Shown: positions 25,231-34,804, numbered from the stretch's first letter. The stretch: 64,000 bases of DNA from Steroidobacter agaridevorans (GCF_009932555.1 NZ_BLJO01000011.1:1-64000); one strand, 5' to 3'. The notes: generated from the letters alone by a model not told the origin. Numbers and translations: made by a program.

Positions 25231-26358
25231 ATGACCTCAGCTCGTCCGGACCTAGATCTCTCCCGCCGTCTGAACGGCGGGCTCAAGCGCATCGCGTCCG
25301 CTCATGGCATCGATGCGGTATTGCACGCGACCGCGACGGCCGCGCGGGAGTTGGCCAATGCGGCTGGACTTTGCGCCGTGCCTAACCATCAAACACATTG
25401 CGTGATATCGATTCCCGAACGCGGCACCGTGAGCACATTGAACGGCAACTCGGCTCTGCAGCGCTTGATAACGGGCGCGGTTGCGGCCGGCGAAGCCATC
25501 GTGCAGCACCGTCCATTCATGGAAGTGGAACTGCCCTCGGGCCAGCGCTTGCTGGCCGAAACCCTGCTGACTGTGCCGGTAGGCGCCGACTCCGGTTATC
25601 TCGGATTGGCGTTCTTCTGGCGCGACGGCCTGACGCCGACAGACGCGCAGATGACGTTGCTACCGGGGCTGGCGTGGACCAGTTGCCTCGCTCTGCGGGC
25701 CCAACAGCACGAAAGGCAGTTGCTGGAAAGCCGTCGCGAGCAGCAATTGCAACTTGCCGAGATCGAGCATCGTGCACGCAATGTGCTCGCCACGGTGCGC
25801 TCCATCATCCGACGTTCGGGGCAGACTGCCGAATCGTCCGAGGATTTCGCGTCTCACCTCGAGGCGCGCATCAGTGCATTGGCGCGCACACAAGGTGCAT
25901 TGACCATCGATCAGCATTCCGGTCCGGAGCTGGAAGACTTGATCCGCGCCGAGTTGACGGCGAACGCCGTTCGGGACAATCAGTTCAGCATTGCCGGCCC
26001 GTCGTGGCGCCTGGCGCGTCGCGCGGCCGAAACGATGGCTTTGACGCTGCATGAGCTCACCATGAATGCGATCAAGTTTGGCGCATTCACCGTGCCTGAC
26101 GGGCGGCTCTCGGTGAGCTGGGACATCGACACGAAGCCTGCGCCGACATTGCGCTGGCGCTGGGTCGAGTCGAATATACACATCCCGCGGACGGCCTCGC
26201 GCCGTCGCGGCTTCGGCAGGGAGTTGATCGAGCGCCTGCTGCCCTATGAGCTTGGCGCCGTCACGCGCTACACCCTTGACGACGGCGGTGCGCAATGCGA
26301 GATCGATCTACCGATCAACGAGCGCACCGCTATCGACGTCGGCCGGACATTGCCATGA
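25231..26358 (+). CDS. HWE-type sensor histidine kinase
   Basis: 375 residues from the ATG at 25231. An N-terminal GAF-like sensor region is followed by the HWE kinase core: EIEHRARNVLATVRSIIRRS (phospho-accepting His), TLHELTMNAIKFGAF (N box) and LRWRWVES (the W-x-E signature). It lacks a membrane span, so it senses an internal signal. The stop overlaps the start of a receiver-only response regulator as ATGA, and a Crp/Fnr regulator follows. This kinase, receiver and regulator set probably forms one signalling operon just before the glycoside cluster. Confidence 0.88.
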   Translation: MTSARPDLDLSRRLNGGLKRIASAHGIDAVLHATATAARELANAAGLCAVPNHQTHCVISIPERGTVSTLNGNSALQRLITGAVAAGEAIVQHRPFMEVELPSGQRLLAETLLTVPVGADSGYLGLAFFWRDGLTPTDAQMTLLPGLAWTSCLALRAQQHERQLLESRREQQLQLAEIEHRARNVLATVRSIIRRSGQTAESSEDFASHLEARISALARTQGALTIDQHSGPELEDLIRAELTANAVRDNQFSIAGPSWRLARRAAETMALTLHELTMNAIKFGAFTVPDGRLSVSWDIDTKPAPTLRWRWVESNIHIPRTASRRRGFGRELIERLLPYELGAVTRYTLDDGGAQCEIDLPINERTAIDVGRTLP

Positions 26359-26765
26359 GACCCTACCCTGTCGCCGAGAACCAGCTGTCGCTCGCGGGGC
26401 TGCGCGTGCTGGTGGTCGAAGATGACTATTTCATTGCCGAAGAAGTCTGCTCCACCCTGCGCGAGCACGGTGCGGAGATTGTTGGCCCCTCGCCCGACAT
26501 CGAGCGCGGCCTGCAACTCGTCAAGAACCGCGAGATCGATTGCGCCGTGCTGGACATCAATCTGCAAGGCGACCTCGCTTTCGGCCTCGCCCACGAACTG
26601 CGTCGGCGCGGGGTGCCGGCGATTTTCGCAACCGGCTACGACGTGTCGGTATTGCCCAGCGAATTCAGCAGTTTCGTGCGGCTGGAAAAACCGGTGAATC
26701 TGCGCGCGTTGCTGCAAGCGGTGCAGTCCGCTGGCGCTCGCGGACGAGCGCTGCGGAAAAGTTGA
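26355..26765 (+). CDS. single-domain response regulator
   Basis: 136 residues from the ATG at 26355, overlapping the kinase stop. It is a lone receiver: VLVVEDDYFIAEEV for the acidic pocket, AVLDINLQGD with the phospho-accepting aspartate, IFATGYD and RLEKPV with the conserved lysine. It has no output domain, so it probably passes phosphate on or acts through protein contacts. It is the likely target of the HWE kinase. The next gene starts on its final base (TGATG). Confidence 0.9.
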   Translation: MRPYPVAENQLSLAGLRVLVVEDDYFIAEEVCSTLREHGAEIVGPSPDIERGLQLVKNREIDCAVLDINLQGDLAFGLAHELRRRGVPAIFATGYDVSVLPSEFSSFVRLEKPVNLRALLQAVQSAGARGRALRKS

Positions 26766-27553
26766 TGATGGCTACGCTCATGCCTGAAGCCCGCCTCATT
26801 CACCTGTTGATCCGCAAGCTCGAAAACTTCGCGGAGCTGACGGAGGAAGAGAAAGACGCCCTGTACGAAGCGGCCGGGCCGGTGCGAGCGTATGGCTCGC
26901 ACGAGGACCTGATCCGTGAAGGCGATCATGCGCACGGCGTCTCCGTGATCGTTTCGGGGTTCGCCTGCCGGCACAAGATGCTGCCCGACGGCCGGCGCCA
27001 GATCATCGGCTACTTCCTGCCGGGCGACATGTGCGATGCGCGTGTGTTCATTCTGAAGAAAATGGACCACACCATCAGCACGCTCGCTCCCTCATCGGTG
27101 ACCACGCTGTCGCGTGAGTCCATTCTGGAGATCACTTCGCGCCATCCGCGTCTGACCCGAGCGTTCTGGTGGAACACCCTGGTGGAAGAAGCGATCGGAC
27201 GCCAATGGCTGGTGAGCATCGGTCAACGCACCGCGTTGGAACGCGTCGCGCACTTGTTCTGCGAAATCTACGTGCGGCTGCAATCGGTCGGGCTCGCGAC
27301 GCCGGAAGGCTGCGAGTTGCCGGTCACGCAGTCCGAGCTGGCGGACACCGTCGCGCTCTCGACTGTGCACGTCAATCGCACGTTGAAAGAGCTGCGCCGG
27401 GTCGGGCTGGTCTCGATGAGCAGCAAGTCGCTGGTCATCCATGACTTCGCCGGCCTGCGCTCGCTGGCCATGTTCGACCCTGGCTATCTGCACCTGGAAG
27501 GCGAAGGCCTGATCAAGGACCGTTACAGCCACGGGCTGTTGAAATCGCTGTGA
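26765..27553 (+). CDS. Crp/Fnr-family transcription regulator
   Basis: 262 residues from the ATG at 26765. A cyclic-nucleotide-binding-like beta-barrel (SHEDLIREGDHAHGVSVIVSGFACRHKMLPDGRRQIIGYFLPGDMCD) is followed by a winged helix with PVTQSELADTVALSTVHVNRTLKELRRVGLV. FNR-type iron-sulfur cysteines are not present in the usual places. It is the third gene of the kinase operon and converges with the methyltransferase gene of the glycoside cluster, with 40 bases of overlap between stop regions. It may control the cluster, but no target site was seen. Confidence 0.88.
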   Translation: MMATLMPEARLIHLLIRKLENFAELTEEEKDALYEAAGPVRAYGSHEDLIREGDHAHGVSVIVSGFACRHKMLPDGRRQIIGYFLPGDMCDARVFILKKMDHTISTLAPSSVTTLSRESILEITSRHPRLTRAFWWNTLVEEAIGRQWLVSIGQRTALERVAHLFCEIYVRLQSVGLATPEGCELPVTQSELADTVALSTVHVNRTLKELRRVGLVSMSSKSLVIHDFAGLRSLAMFDPGYLHLEGEGLIKDRYSHGLLKSL

Positions 27554-28295
27554 TCCGCGCCAGGTCGCGAGTCGATTCCTCCGGCACTCGCACCGGGCCG
27601 CAAACATAGAACTCATGCTCGGGCCGGGCGATCACTTCGAAACCGGCCGAACGTAACAGCGCCTCGACGCAACTGGCATTTGGCACCCACCAGTTGCTGT
27701 CGTCGTCGGCAACTCGATGCTCGACGAAGGCCATCTTGGGCCACGCTTGCTCGAGCATCAGCTCGCGGCGATTCAACGGCACATCCGGCGGCGTCACGTC
27801 GCGCGCAGGGCCGGGCAGGGTCATGCTTTGAAACACCATGAGTCGCTGCGTAGCCCGCCGCACCAGGTCGAGCGCCAGCGTCGGATAGCGCAAGTGATAG
27901 AACACGCCGGTGAACCACACCATGTCGTAGCGCCGCTCCGACCCGAGCAGCCCATAAACATCGCCTTCGACGAACTCGACGCGGTCCTTTAAATCGAATT
28001 CATGCGCAGCCCAACACGCCTGGCGTACATACATCGGTTCGACATCCACCCCGAGCACGCGCGCACCGCGCCTCGCCAGCTCGAAGCTGTAGAACCCGGC
28101 ATTGCAGCCGATATCCAGCACCGACCATCCCGACAGATCGTCCGGGATCGCCGCCGCGACGTGTTGCCATTTGAAACTTGGAAAGTCGCCGAAGGGATGA
28201 TCGGGTGACGTCTGGGTGCCGTCCGGCAAATGCAGATTGTGAAACCACGGCCCCAAGCCCGCGATCTGCTCGCGCACCGAGCTTTGTAACGCCAT
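27513..28295 (-). CDS. SAM-dependent methyltransferase, TIGR04290-like
   Basis: 260 residues from the ATG at 28295, with GAGGGC upstream. It contains the class I methyltransferase motif SVLDIGCNAGFYSFELARRGARVLGVD and EFVEGDVYGLL. The beginning (VREQIAGLGPWFHNLHLPDGTQTSPDHPFGDFPSFKWQ) matches what I know of the TIGR04290 methyltransferases, which recur in an uncharacterised glycosyltransferase cluster. It is the last gene of the leftward operon, ten bases after the CgeB-type gene. It probably methylates a sugar or cyclitol of the cluster product. Confidence 0.85.
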   Translation of the reverse strand: MALQSSVREQIAGLGPWFHNLHLPDGTQTSPDHPFGDFPSFKWQHVAAAIPDDLSGWSVLDIGCNAGFYSFELARRGARVLGVDVEPMYVRQACWAAHEFDLKDRVEFVEGDVYGLLGSERRYDMVWFTGVFYHLRYPTLALDLVRRATQRLMVFQSMTLPGPARDVTPPDVPLNRRELMLEQAWPKMAFVEHRVADDDSNWWVPNASCVEALLRSAGFEVIARPEHEFYVCGPVRVPEESTRDLARITAISTARGCNGP

Positions 28296-28305
28296 CGTCG
28301 AGCCC

Positions 28306-29445
28306 TCAATGCGCAGCGAAAGCACGCTCGCCGGATGTTCCGGCGATCGATGGCAGCGGCTTGCGAACCGCAGACCCACGCGCAGCGCTCAGGTAACTTT
28401 CCAGCTCTTCGGCACGGTGCACGCTGCTGTGTTCGGCACAGATGCGCTCACGCGCGGCAGCGGCCATCTGCTCAGCTTCGGCATCGCTCACGTTCTCGAG
28501 GATTTCCGTTACGTCGCGTGTGGAATCCGCCAGCAGGACTTCCTTGCCCGGCTCCAGCAATTCATCGATGCCGACCCACTCATCCGAAATGATCGGCGTG
28601 CCGCAAGCCGCCGCTTCGAACAAACGCACGCTGGGTGAGTATCCGGCCTTGCGCATATCGGCGCGCGTGAGATTCAAGGTGAATCGCTGCCGGCCGTAGA
28701 ACAGCGCATGCGAGCCGGGAGCCATGTGATCCACGCGCTGTACGTTCTTCGGCCATACCAGATCATCCGGATACTGCGCGCCGACCACGGCAAAGCGCCG
28801 CTTTGGCAAGCGACGCGCAGGCTCGTTCAGTAATGTTTCGAGGGCCGGTTGTCGGTCCTCGCTGTAGGTGCCGAGGTAGCCGAGCTCAATGTCACGATGC
28901 GTGCCGGTGGGCTGATACTGATCGACGTCCACACTGCAATACAACGGGCGCGCCGATCTGGCGCCGAACTCCCGCTCCAGGCGCTCCAGGATCGGGCCGC
29001 CCGTGAAGCTCAACATCAGATCGAACTCTGGAACCTGCGCAGCGCGCAGATATTCGCAGCTGTCATCCTGCAATCGCGCCACCGTCACGGGCGTATCGAT
29101 GTCGTAGAACGCCTTCACGCCGGTGGCGTGATCGAGCACCCAATCGCAGACCTGCCGCCCCTCGTCGACGTAAGAGCCGACGATCACAGCGGCGGCGGCG
29201 CGCAGCCGCGGAGTGTATCTGGCACGCAGCTCATCGACGTCCAAATACAGACGCGACTGGCAGTACGGCAGGATGGGAGCATCGCGATTGCTGGCGTACC
29301 ACGGCTGATCCCGCTCGAGGAACAGAACTTTGTGACCGAGCCGGTGCAGGCCGCGAATCAACGAGCGATAAGTGGATGCGTGCCCGTTGCCCCACGACGA
29401 GGTGATGGACAGGCCGATGAAGATGATTTCGTCAGAGCGCCGCAC
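28306..29445 (-). CDS. CgeB-type glycosyltransferase (paralogue 1)
   Basis: 379 residues from a GTG at 29445, preceded by AGGAGG six bases upstream; the alternative ATG at 29463 lacks this. The protein is a GT-B fold of the CgeB kind, with ITSSWGNGHASTYRSLIRGLHRLGHKVLFLERDQPWYA near the start and SVRLFEAAACGTPIISDEWVGIDELLEPGKEVL in the donor-binding half. The start overlaps the previous gene by 14 bases. It is close in sequence to the third CgeB gene (39040-40188), with shared SSWGNGHA and SYTGG or SFTGG elements. The acceptor is unknown. Confidence 0.85.
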   Translation of the reverse strand: MRRSDEIIFIGLSITSSWGNGHASTYRSLIRGLHRLGHKVLFLERDQPWYASNRDAPILPYCQSRLYLDVDELRARYTPRLRAAAAVIVGSYVDEGRQVCDWVLDHATGVKAFYDIDTPVTVARLQDDSCEYLRAAQVPEFDLMLSFTGGPILERLEREFGARSARPLYCSVDVDQYQPTGTHRDIELGYLGTYSEDRQPALETLLNEPARRLPKRRFAVVGAQYPDDLVWPKNVQRVDHMAPGSHALFYGRQRFTLNLTRADMRKAGYSPSVRLFEAAACGTPIISDEWVGIDELLEPGKEVLLADSTRDVTEILENVSDAEAEQMAAAARERICAEHSSVHRAEELESYLSAARGSAVRKPLPSIAGTSGERAFAAH

Positions 29446-30568
29446 GGTGCACCTCCTCGTCATATCTGGCCGGCACGGCGCGGCGGGATAGCTGCTCCAC
29501 CAGCAATTTCTTTACTTCTATCGCGCGATGCTCATAGGTGTGCTCGCTCAGCAGATGCCGGCGGGCGCGCTCCCCCATGCGCCTCGCCTCGCCTGGAGTG
29601 AGCGCAGGCAAGACGGCCGCAACGTCCTCACCGCTTTCGACACGCACGACCTCCTTCCCAGGCTCGAGAAACTGCTCCAGTCCCTGCCAGGCATCGCAGA
29701 TCAAACAGGCGCCCGCGCCGGCCGCTTCGAACACTCGCGTCGGCGGTGAGTAACCGACCTGCGCCATGCTGTCACGATTGATATTGAGGACCGCGAGCGT
29801 GGAGCAATTGAAAGCGTTGTGATCGCGCGTATAGACGTGACCCACGTAGTCGACGTTGTCGGTCAGCGCCACGTTGCGATCCCAACCCGAGCCGCCCAGC
29901 AGGAATTTCTTATCACGCAGCAAGGCGGCAGGTTTCAGAAAGAACTCGCGCACGCGGGCCTCGCGATCGGGCAGTCGGTTGCCGAGAAATCCCAGCGCGC
30001 CGCTGAATCTCGGGTCCGGTTGCACGGGATGATGGGTCGTCGGATCAAGCGCGTTGTAAATAGGAACGCAGCGGCGCGCCCCAAAGTTCGAATATTCTTC
30101 AACCACGGGCGGTCCGCCGCCGTAGGTCAGCACCAGGTCATAGTTCGGCACTCGAGAACGGAATGGATCCGAGGCATCGGCTCGCATGCGCTGCAACGTA
30201 GCCGGGGCATCGACATCCCAAAACACTGTCAGATTCGAAGCACGCCGTAGCCGCGGCACCTCGGCTTCCAGTTCCTCGTCGAACACACCGACGCCGCTGG
30301 CCTTGACGACGATGTCCGCATCTCGCGCCTGTTCGAGCACGGACTGCAAACCATCGGGCGTGGCGGGATAGATCACCACCTTGGCCCAACTCGGATCGGG
30401 CATGTCCCGGTGCTGCTGACGGCCGAAGGCGTCCGGCTCGTAGAACGTGACATCGAAACCGCAACGATCCAGGGCGCGGATCATGCCGCGGTAATAGGTC
30501 GCCGCACCGTTCCAATAGGCCGACACCAGGCTCGAGCCGAACATGGCCAATGTTACTTTCGCGGTCAT
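29432..30568 (-). CDS. CgeB-type glycosyltransferase (paralogue 2)
   Basis: 378 residues, start overlapping the previous stop as ATGA at 30565-30568. The N-terminal half has YWNGAATYYRGMIRALDRCGFDVTFYEPD and VLTYGGGPPVVEEYSNFGARR; the C-terminal half has GYSPPTRVFEAAGAGACLICDAWQGLEQFLEPGKEVVRV, the acceptor-to-donor hinge and nucleotide-binding part of a CgeB-type GT-B enzyme. It is a cytoplasmic transferase using a nucleotide sugar. It forms with the neighbouring genes a run of glycosyltransferases that should add sugars in sequence. Confidence 0.85.
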   Translation of the reverse strand: MTAKVTLAMFGSSLVSAYWNGAATYYRGMIRALDRCGFDVTFYEPDAFGRQQHRDMPDPSWAKVVIYPATPDGLQSVLEQARDADIVVKASGVGVFDEELEAEVPRLRRASNLTVFWDVDAPATLQRMRADASDPFRSRVPNYDLVLTYGGGPPVVEEYSNFGARRCVPIYNALDPTTHHPVQPDPRFSGALGFLGNRLPDREARVREFFLKPAALLRDKKFLLGGSGWDRNVALTDNVDYVGHVYTRDHNAFNCSTLAVLNINRDSMAQVGYSPPTRVFEAAGAGACLICDAWQGLEQFLEPGKEVVRVESGEDVAAVLPALTPGEARRMGERARRHLLSEHTYEHRAIEVKKLLVEQLSRRAVPARYDEEVHRAAL

Positions 30569-31689
30569 GACAGTCCTCCTGCCGCCGAGCGCGGCAAGGC
30601 AGCCGTCTGCAGCGTCGTCAAAATCTTCAACAGCTCATCGACTCGATGCGCGCAGGAATGCCGGGCTTGAATCGTTTCCAATCCATGCCGCACCAGACTC
30701 GTCGCGAGCTCACGGTCATTGAGAATCGCCCGGAGATGACGCTGCATCTCGTTGCTATTGGCCGCCACCAGGTAATCGACATCCGGCCGGAATAGATTCT
30801 CCGAGTCGAGCCACGGCGCACTGACCAACGGAATGCCGCACGCCAAGGCTTCGAACATGCGGATCGTGGGAATACCGTGCAGTTGGCGAGCGTAGGTCTG
30901 CCGGGGCACATGCACGGTGCAGCGATGACGAGCAAACACTTCCGGCACGCGATGATTCGGCAGCCAGCCTCGATACGCGATTCCGGCTTCGCGTAGCGAC
31001 TGCAGCGCATGCTCGGGATAGCGGACGCCGTGCACCGCTGCCTTCAAGCCCAACCGTCGCGTCGGCTCGATCAGATACTCGCGCAGCTCGGCGCTGCGCT
31101 CGTCATCGCCCCAGTTACCGATCCAGACGAGATCCGCGAGGTCATCGGCAACCGCCAATGGAGCGAAACGTCGCAGGTCGGCAGCTTCGTGCCACACCCA
31201 GCTTTGCGCCGCCCAACCGTGACTTGTGTACTGATCCGCGACCGCCTGACCGAACGCGAGCACGCCGTCGTAGTGACGCAGGTCCAGCGTCCCCATCGCC
31301 GACGCGTCGGTGACGCTGCGATGGTGGGTGTCGTGGAACAGTGCCGTGCAGCCGTGCCGGCTGGCGCTCGCGCCGAGCCGCTCGATCAAGCGTGGATCGT
31401 TCCACTCGTGAACGATGACCACATCGGCTCCCTCCAGCACTGCATCTAGATCCAGAATCGCAGCGTCGAAAAATCTGCTGCTCAGCTCGGGAAACGTCAC
31501 GTAAAAATCGGTGAGCGCGCCCTCGCCTCGCTCGGCGAGCAGATTCGTCAAGCTCCAGCCCGCCTCGGGCTCGTAAACCTCCACCGCATGTCCGCGATAA
31601 AGCAGCTCGCTGACAATGCCACGCAGGAAATGAGCGTTGCCGTGATTCCAATCCGAGATCAGCGAGTGATAGAACAGGACGAAGTTCAT
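30565..31689 (-). CDS. CgeB-like glycosyltransferase
   Basis: 374 residues from the ATG at 31689, which overlaps the upstream stop (ATGA). It starts MNFVLFYHSLISDWNHGNAHFLRGIVSELLYRGHAVEVYEPE and ends like other members of this group (IPTIRMFEALACGIPLVSAPWLDSENLFRPDVDYLV), so it is another GT-B glycosyltransferase of the CgeB kind but more distant from the other two. The frame further upstream (to 31947) is not protein-like. Probably cytoplasmic; the sugar is unknown. Confidence 0.83.
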   Translation of the reverse strand: MNFVLFYHSLISDWNHGNAHFLRGIVSELLYRGHAVEVYEPEAGWSLTNLLAERGEGALTDFYVTFPELSSRFFDAAILDLDAVLEGADVVIVHEWNDPRLIERLGASASRHGCTALFHDTHHRSVTDASAMGTLDLRHYDGVLAFGQAVADQYTSHGWAAQSWVWHEAADLRRFAPLAVADDLADLVWIGNWGDDERSAELREYLIEPTRRLGLKAAVHGVRYPEHALQSLREAGIAYRGWLPNHRVPEVFARHRCTVHVPRQTYARQLHGIPTIRMFEALACGIPLVSAPWLDSENLFRPDVDYLVAANSNEMQRHLRAILNDRELATSLVRHGLETIQARHSCAHRVDELLKILTTLQTAALPRSAAGGLS

Positions 31690-32783
31690 GCGGCGGTTCG
31701 CTCCCCATTCTCGTGCTTGTGAAGTAGCGCTCGATACGTCTCCAGATATTCCGCCGCAGTTGACTCCATGCGGTAGTCCTTGGCCCGCACTCTCGCCGCT
31801 GTTGCCAGCTCTTGTCGGCGCTCTGGATCGGCGAGGAGCGTGTCCAGCTTCGCGCGCAGGCTTCGGGCATCGCGCGGTTCGAAGAACACAGCCGCACCAT
31901 TCCATAGTTCGCGCAGTGTCGGGATGCCGGCGAGCACGAGCACGCATCCGGCGCTCGCCGCTTCGACCACGACCAAGCCGAACGGCTCATAAAGCGCGGG
32001 ATGCACGAATATGCTGGCCCGATGCATCCACTTGTGAACTTCGAGACTTGGCAGCGCGCCGACAGCCCGGACTGCGCATGGCGTGAAAGCCTGACCGTCC
32101 GGCCCTGTGACGCTGCCGATGACGTATGCACTCCACCGCGCGTTCCGAGCAGCATCGTCGAGAACGCACAGGTTCTTCGAAGCATCCCAGGGGCGCCCGC
32201 ACGCCAACACAATGGACTCACGTGAGACATTGCAACTGTAAGCAGGCGGTGCTCGTCCGTTCCTGATAACGCGGGTCGGCGGCGTAAAGGCATAACATGC
32301 AGCGAGCTGCTCGAGAAACGCCGCTGTTGGAGCAACCACGATGTCGGCGCTGTTCAGCCCGGTGGCGACGCGGCCGCGATATTCGTTCCACCGTGCCGGC
32401 GGCGAGCTGCCATACACCGCTTGCCACCAGGTCCATACACACGAGTGCGCCACGCAAACGACGGGTTGTGTCCACGGCAGCGCTGCATGCGAGTAGCCAT
32501 TGAGGTGGATGACATCCACTGCATTCGATGCAGCCAGGTCGAGCAGCCATTCGCCCGCCGCATCGACATCGGCCCAAGGAGCGGCCATCCATTCCAATCG
32601 ATAGTCCGACTCCACGAGTTGTACGTTGCCAAGCGCTGCGGCGGCGTTGCGCTGTTCGCCGCTCGGACGCGGCCCCATGGTCGCCAGCACCACATCGACA
32701 CCGTGTCCTGACAGAGCCGAGCACAGGTCGAGCGCATATGTCCACACGCCGCCCACCGCATCGGCTGTCATCAGGAGCTTCAT
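31686..32783 (-). CDS. GT4-family glycosyltransferase
   Basis: 365 residues from the ATG at 32783, overlapping the preceding stop. The N-terminal half (KLLMTADAVGGVWTYALDLCSALSGHGVDVVLATMG) and the C-terminal half (HPALYEPFGLVVVEAASAGCVLVLAGIPTLRELW, with the E-x7-E retaining signature) are typical of GT4 enzymes, which transfer a sugar from a nucleotide donor with retention. It is translationally coupled on both sides. The second member of a four-transferase run in the leftward operon. Confidence 0.9.
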   Translation of the reverse strand: MKLLMTADAVGGVWTYALDLCSALSGHGVDVVLATMGPRPSGEQRNAAAALGNVQLVESDYRLEWMAAPWADVDAAGEWLLDLAASNAVDVIHLNGYSHAALPWTQPVVCVAHSCVWTWWQAVYGSSPPARWNEYRGRVATGLNSADIVVAPTAAFLEQLAACYAFTPPTRVIRNGRAPPAYSCNVSRESIVLACGRPWDASKNLCVLDDAARNARWSAYVIGSVTGPDGQAFTPCAVRAVGALPSLEVHKWMHRASIFVHPALYEPFGLVVVEAASAGCVLVLAGIPTLRELWNGAAVFFEPRDARSLRAKLDTLLADPERRQELATAARVRAKDYRMESTAAEYLETYRALLHKHENGERTAA

Positions 32784-33826
32784 GCTCGATAGACCTCCTC
32801 GATGAGGGCAGCGCTGCGAACGATGTTCTCGGCTTCGGCATCGAAGCGCTTGCTCACATGCAACTGCCGCAGCCATGCCCGCAGCGCCCGCGTTCCCCAA
32901 TCGTCCCGCGACGTTCCGAGTTGCTCGCGCTCCGTGCCGTGAAATAAATGAACGTCGAAGTCATAGAAGGAGCCATCGACGTTGCGCCATGAAGCACCGC
33001 CGCGCGTGCCCGCGATTTCCATCCGGATTTGCGCCGGCTGGCCGATGTGCGCATACCAGGAGCAACACAGCCGCACGATCGCGCCATTCGCCTGGATGAA
33101 CTCGGCATAAGCGAGGTCCTCCAGCTCGCCGGCGCGGCCTTGCACCGGTTGCCCGTGAGCGAACAATCGGCTGCGCACCCGCTCCGTCGGCGGCATGCCC
33201 TGTACCCACAGCGCCAGATCGAGCAAATGCACGCCGAGGTCCAGCAAACAACCGCCACCGGCAAGTGCGGGACTCTTGCACCAGGACTTGTCAGGTCCGT
33301 ACGCATTGTGGAAAACCGCGCTGATCGCGATCACCTCGCCGATCTCGCCCGACATCAGCCGACGCCGCAACTCGCGCATGCCGGTGATGTAGCGATAGCA
33401 GAAGTCGATGCCGAGCAGACGATCGGCAGCACGGGCCGCCGCTAGCACCCGCTGTACATCGCTTAGCGTGGTCGCGAGCGGCTTCTGGCAGAACACTGCC
33501 AATCCGCGCTCCAGACAAGCGATGGCTTGATTGGCATGTAGACCATTCGGCGTCGCGATCACGACCGCGTCCAGATCTTCATCGAGCAACTCATCGACGT
33601 CCGGACTTACAGAGGCGTCTGGATGAACAGCAGCGGCCGCGCGCAGCCGATCGGCATCGCTATCGACCAGAGCGGCGACTTCGATGGCGCTGCTGTCGGC
33701 GGTCAACGCGTCGAGTCGTTTGCGCCCGATCCATCCCAGGCCGACGAATCCAAGCCGCGGCCGAGCATGAGCAAGTCGCGATGCTGGGATCGCCGATTGG
33801 GTCGGCACTTGCAAGCGCGCGCTCAC
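32780..33826 (-). CDS. Gfo/Idh/MocA-family oxidoreductase
   Basis: 348 residues from a GTG at 33826 that overlaps the upstream stop as GTGA. The N-terminal Rossmann fold (RLGFVGLGWIGRKRLDALTADSS) binds NAD(P), and FCQKPLATT carries the conserved E/QKP loop. The C-terminal half (GGGCLLDLGVHLLDLALWVQG) has the catalytic-site helix. Members oxidise or reduce cyclic polyols and sugars, including inositol. In this cluster, with inositol-phosphate synthase present, a cyclitol or keto-sugar is a reasonable substrate but not proved. Confidence 0.87.
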   Translation of the reverse strand: MSARLQVPTQSAIPASRLAHARPRLGFVGLGWIGRKRLDALTADSSAIEVAALVDSDADRLRAAAAVHPDASVSPDVDELLDEDLDAVVIATPNGLHANQAIACLERGLAVFCQKPLATTLSDVQRVLAAARAADRLLGIDFCYRYITGMRELRRRLMSGEIGEVIAISAVFHNAYGPDKSWCKSPALAGGGCLLDLGVHLLDLALWVQGMPPTERVRSRLFAHGQPVQGRAGELEDLAYAEFIQANGAIVRLCCSWYAHIGQPAQIRMEIAGTRGGASWRNVDGSFYDFDVHLFHGTEREQLGTSRDDWGTRALRAWLRQLHVSKRFDAEAENIVRSAALIEEVYRA

Positions 33827-34800
33827 GGAGCGCCCTCGTTGAGCAGCAACGCTTTGACGAAACCGTCCGGGCGGTCCCGCATCAGCTTGAAGCCGAGATC
33901 GAGCGAGCCCAGCGATACGGTATGCGTCAACAACGGGAACGGATCGAGCCGGCCTTCCAGCGCCGCTTGAATCGCCTTCTGCACCCCGTCGACGTAGCGA
34001 TCCATGGAGCGCTCGTGCGCATTGATGACATCCAGGCCGCGCCAGTTCCACTGCTGCATATTCACCTGGCGAGGCCCGTCCTGGTGATAGCCCGCGATGA
34101 TGAGTCGGGCGCGCTCGGCCGCAATGTCGCTTGCGAGATCGAGACCCGATTGCACACCCGACACCTCGATCACCCGATCGAAGCCCCGGTGGCTGGTGAG
34201 CTGCAGGGCTCGCTCGGCATCGTGGCCATCGTCTTTCGTGGCGATGATGTCCTCCGCCTCCATCGTCAGCGCGAGCTGCAACGCCCACTCCCGATGCGAC
34301 AGCACCACGACGTGCGCACCGGCGTCGGACGCCAGCTGTGTCAGCATCAAACCGATGAAACCGCCCCCTACGACCGCGACCGTCTGGCCGCTGTGAATGT
34401 CACTGCGCTCGAAAATATTCATCACACAGCCGAACGGCTCGCCGGGAAACGGCTCGCCGTCCAGTTCCTCCGGCAAGGGCACGACACAGTCACGCGCGGC
34501 GACGTCGTACTCGGCATATGCGTGGCCGGACATCAGCGCGACGCGTTGCCCTACCTCGAGATCGTCGACGCCGGCGCCGACTGCATCGACGATGCCCCAG
34601 CCCTCGTGCCCTGGCGAACCTGCCTCGAGCGGATATTTGAACCACTCACGCCCTTCCCACACCGGCAGGTTGGAAGCACAGATGCCGCAGCCCTCCAGCA
34701 TGACACGCACCTGGTTCGCGCCCGGCTCAGCCATCCTCACCTCGCTGATGCGCGTGGTCATGGGTCGAATCAATGTGGCTGCGTGCTGCGATCCCCTCAT
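33823..34800 (-). CDS. medium-chain (MDR) zinc alcohol dehydrogenase-like protein
   Basis: 325 residues. The catalytic zinc pattern is visible in GCGICASNLPVWEGREW and AGSPGHEGWGIV, and the NAD-binding fold in TVAVVGGGFIGLMLTQLASDAGAHVVVL. The structural-zinc loop of longer family members is missing, giving a short form. It shares its stop with the GTG of the Gfo/Idh gene, so the two oxidoreductases are probably made in equal amounts and may act on the same sugar or cyclitol. Substrate unknown. Confidence 0.87.
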   Translation of the reverse strand: MRGSQHAATLIRPMTTRISEVRMAEPGANQVRVMLEGCGICASNLPVWEGREWFKYPLEAGSPGHEGWGIVDAVGAGVDDLEVGQRVALMSGHAYAEYDVAARDCVVPLPEELDGEPFPGEPFGCVMNIFERSDIHSGQTVAVVGGGFIGLMLTQLASDAGAHVVVLSHREWALQLALTMEAEDIIATKDDGHDAERALQLTSHRGFDRVIEVSGVQSGLDLASDIAAERARLIIAGYHQDGPRQVNMQQWNWRGLDVINAHERSMDRYVDGVQKAIQAALEGRLDPFPLLTHTVSLGSLDLGFKLMRDRPDGFVKALLLNEGAP

Positions 34801-34804
34801 GTGA

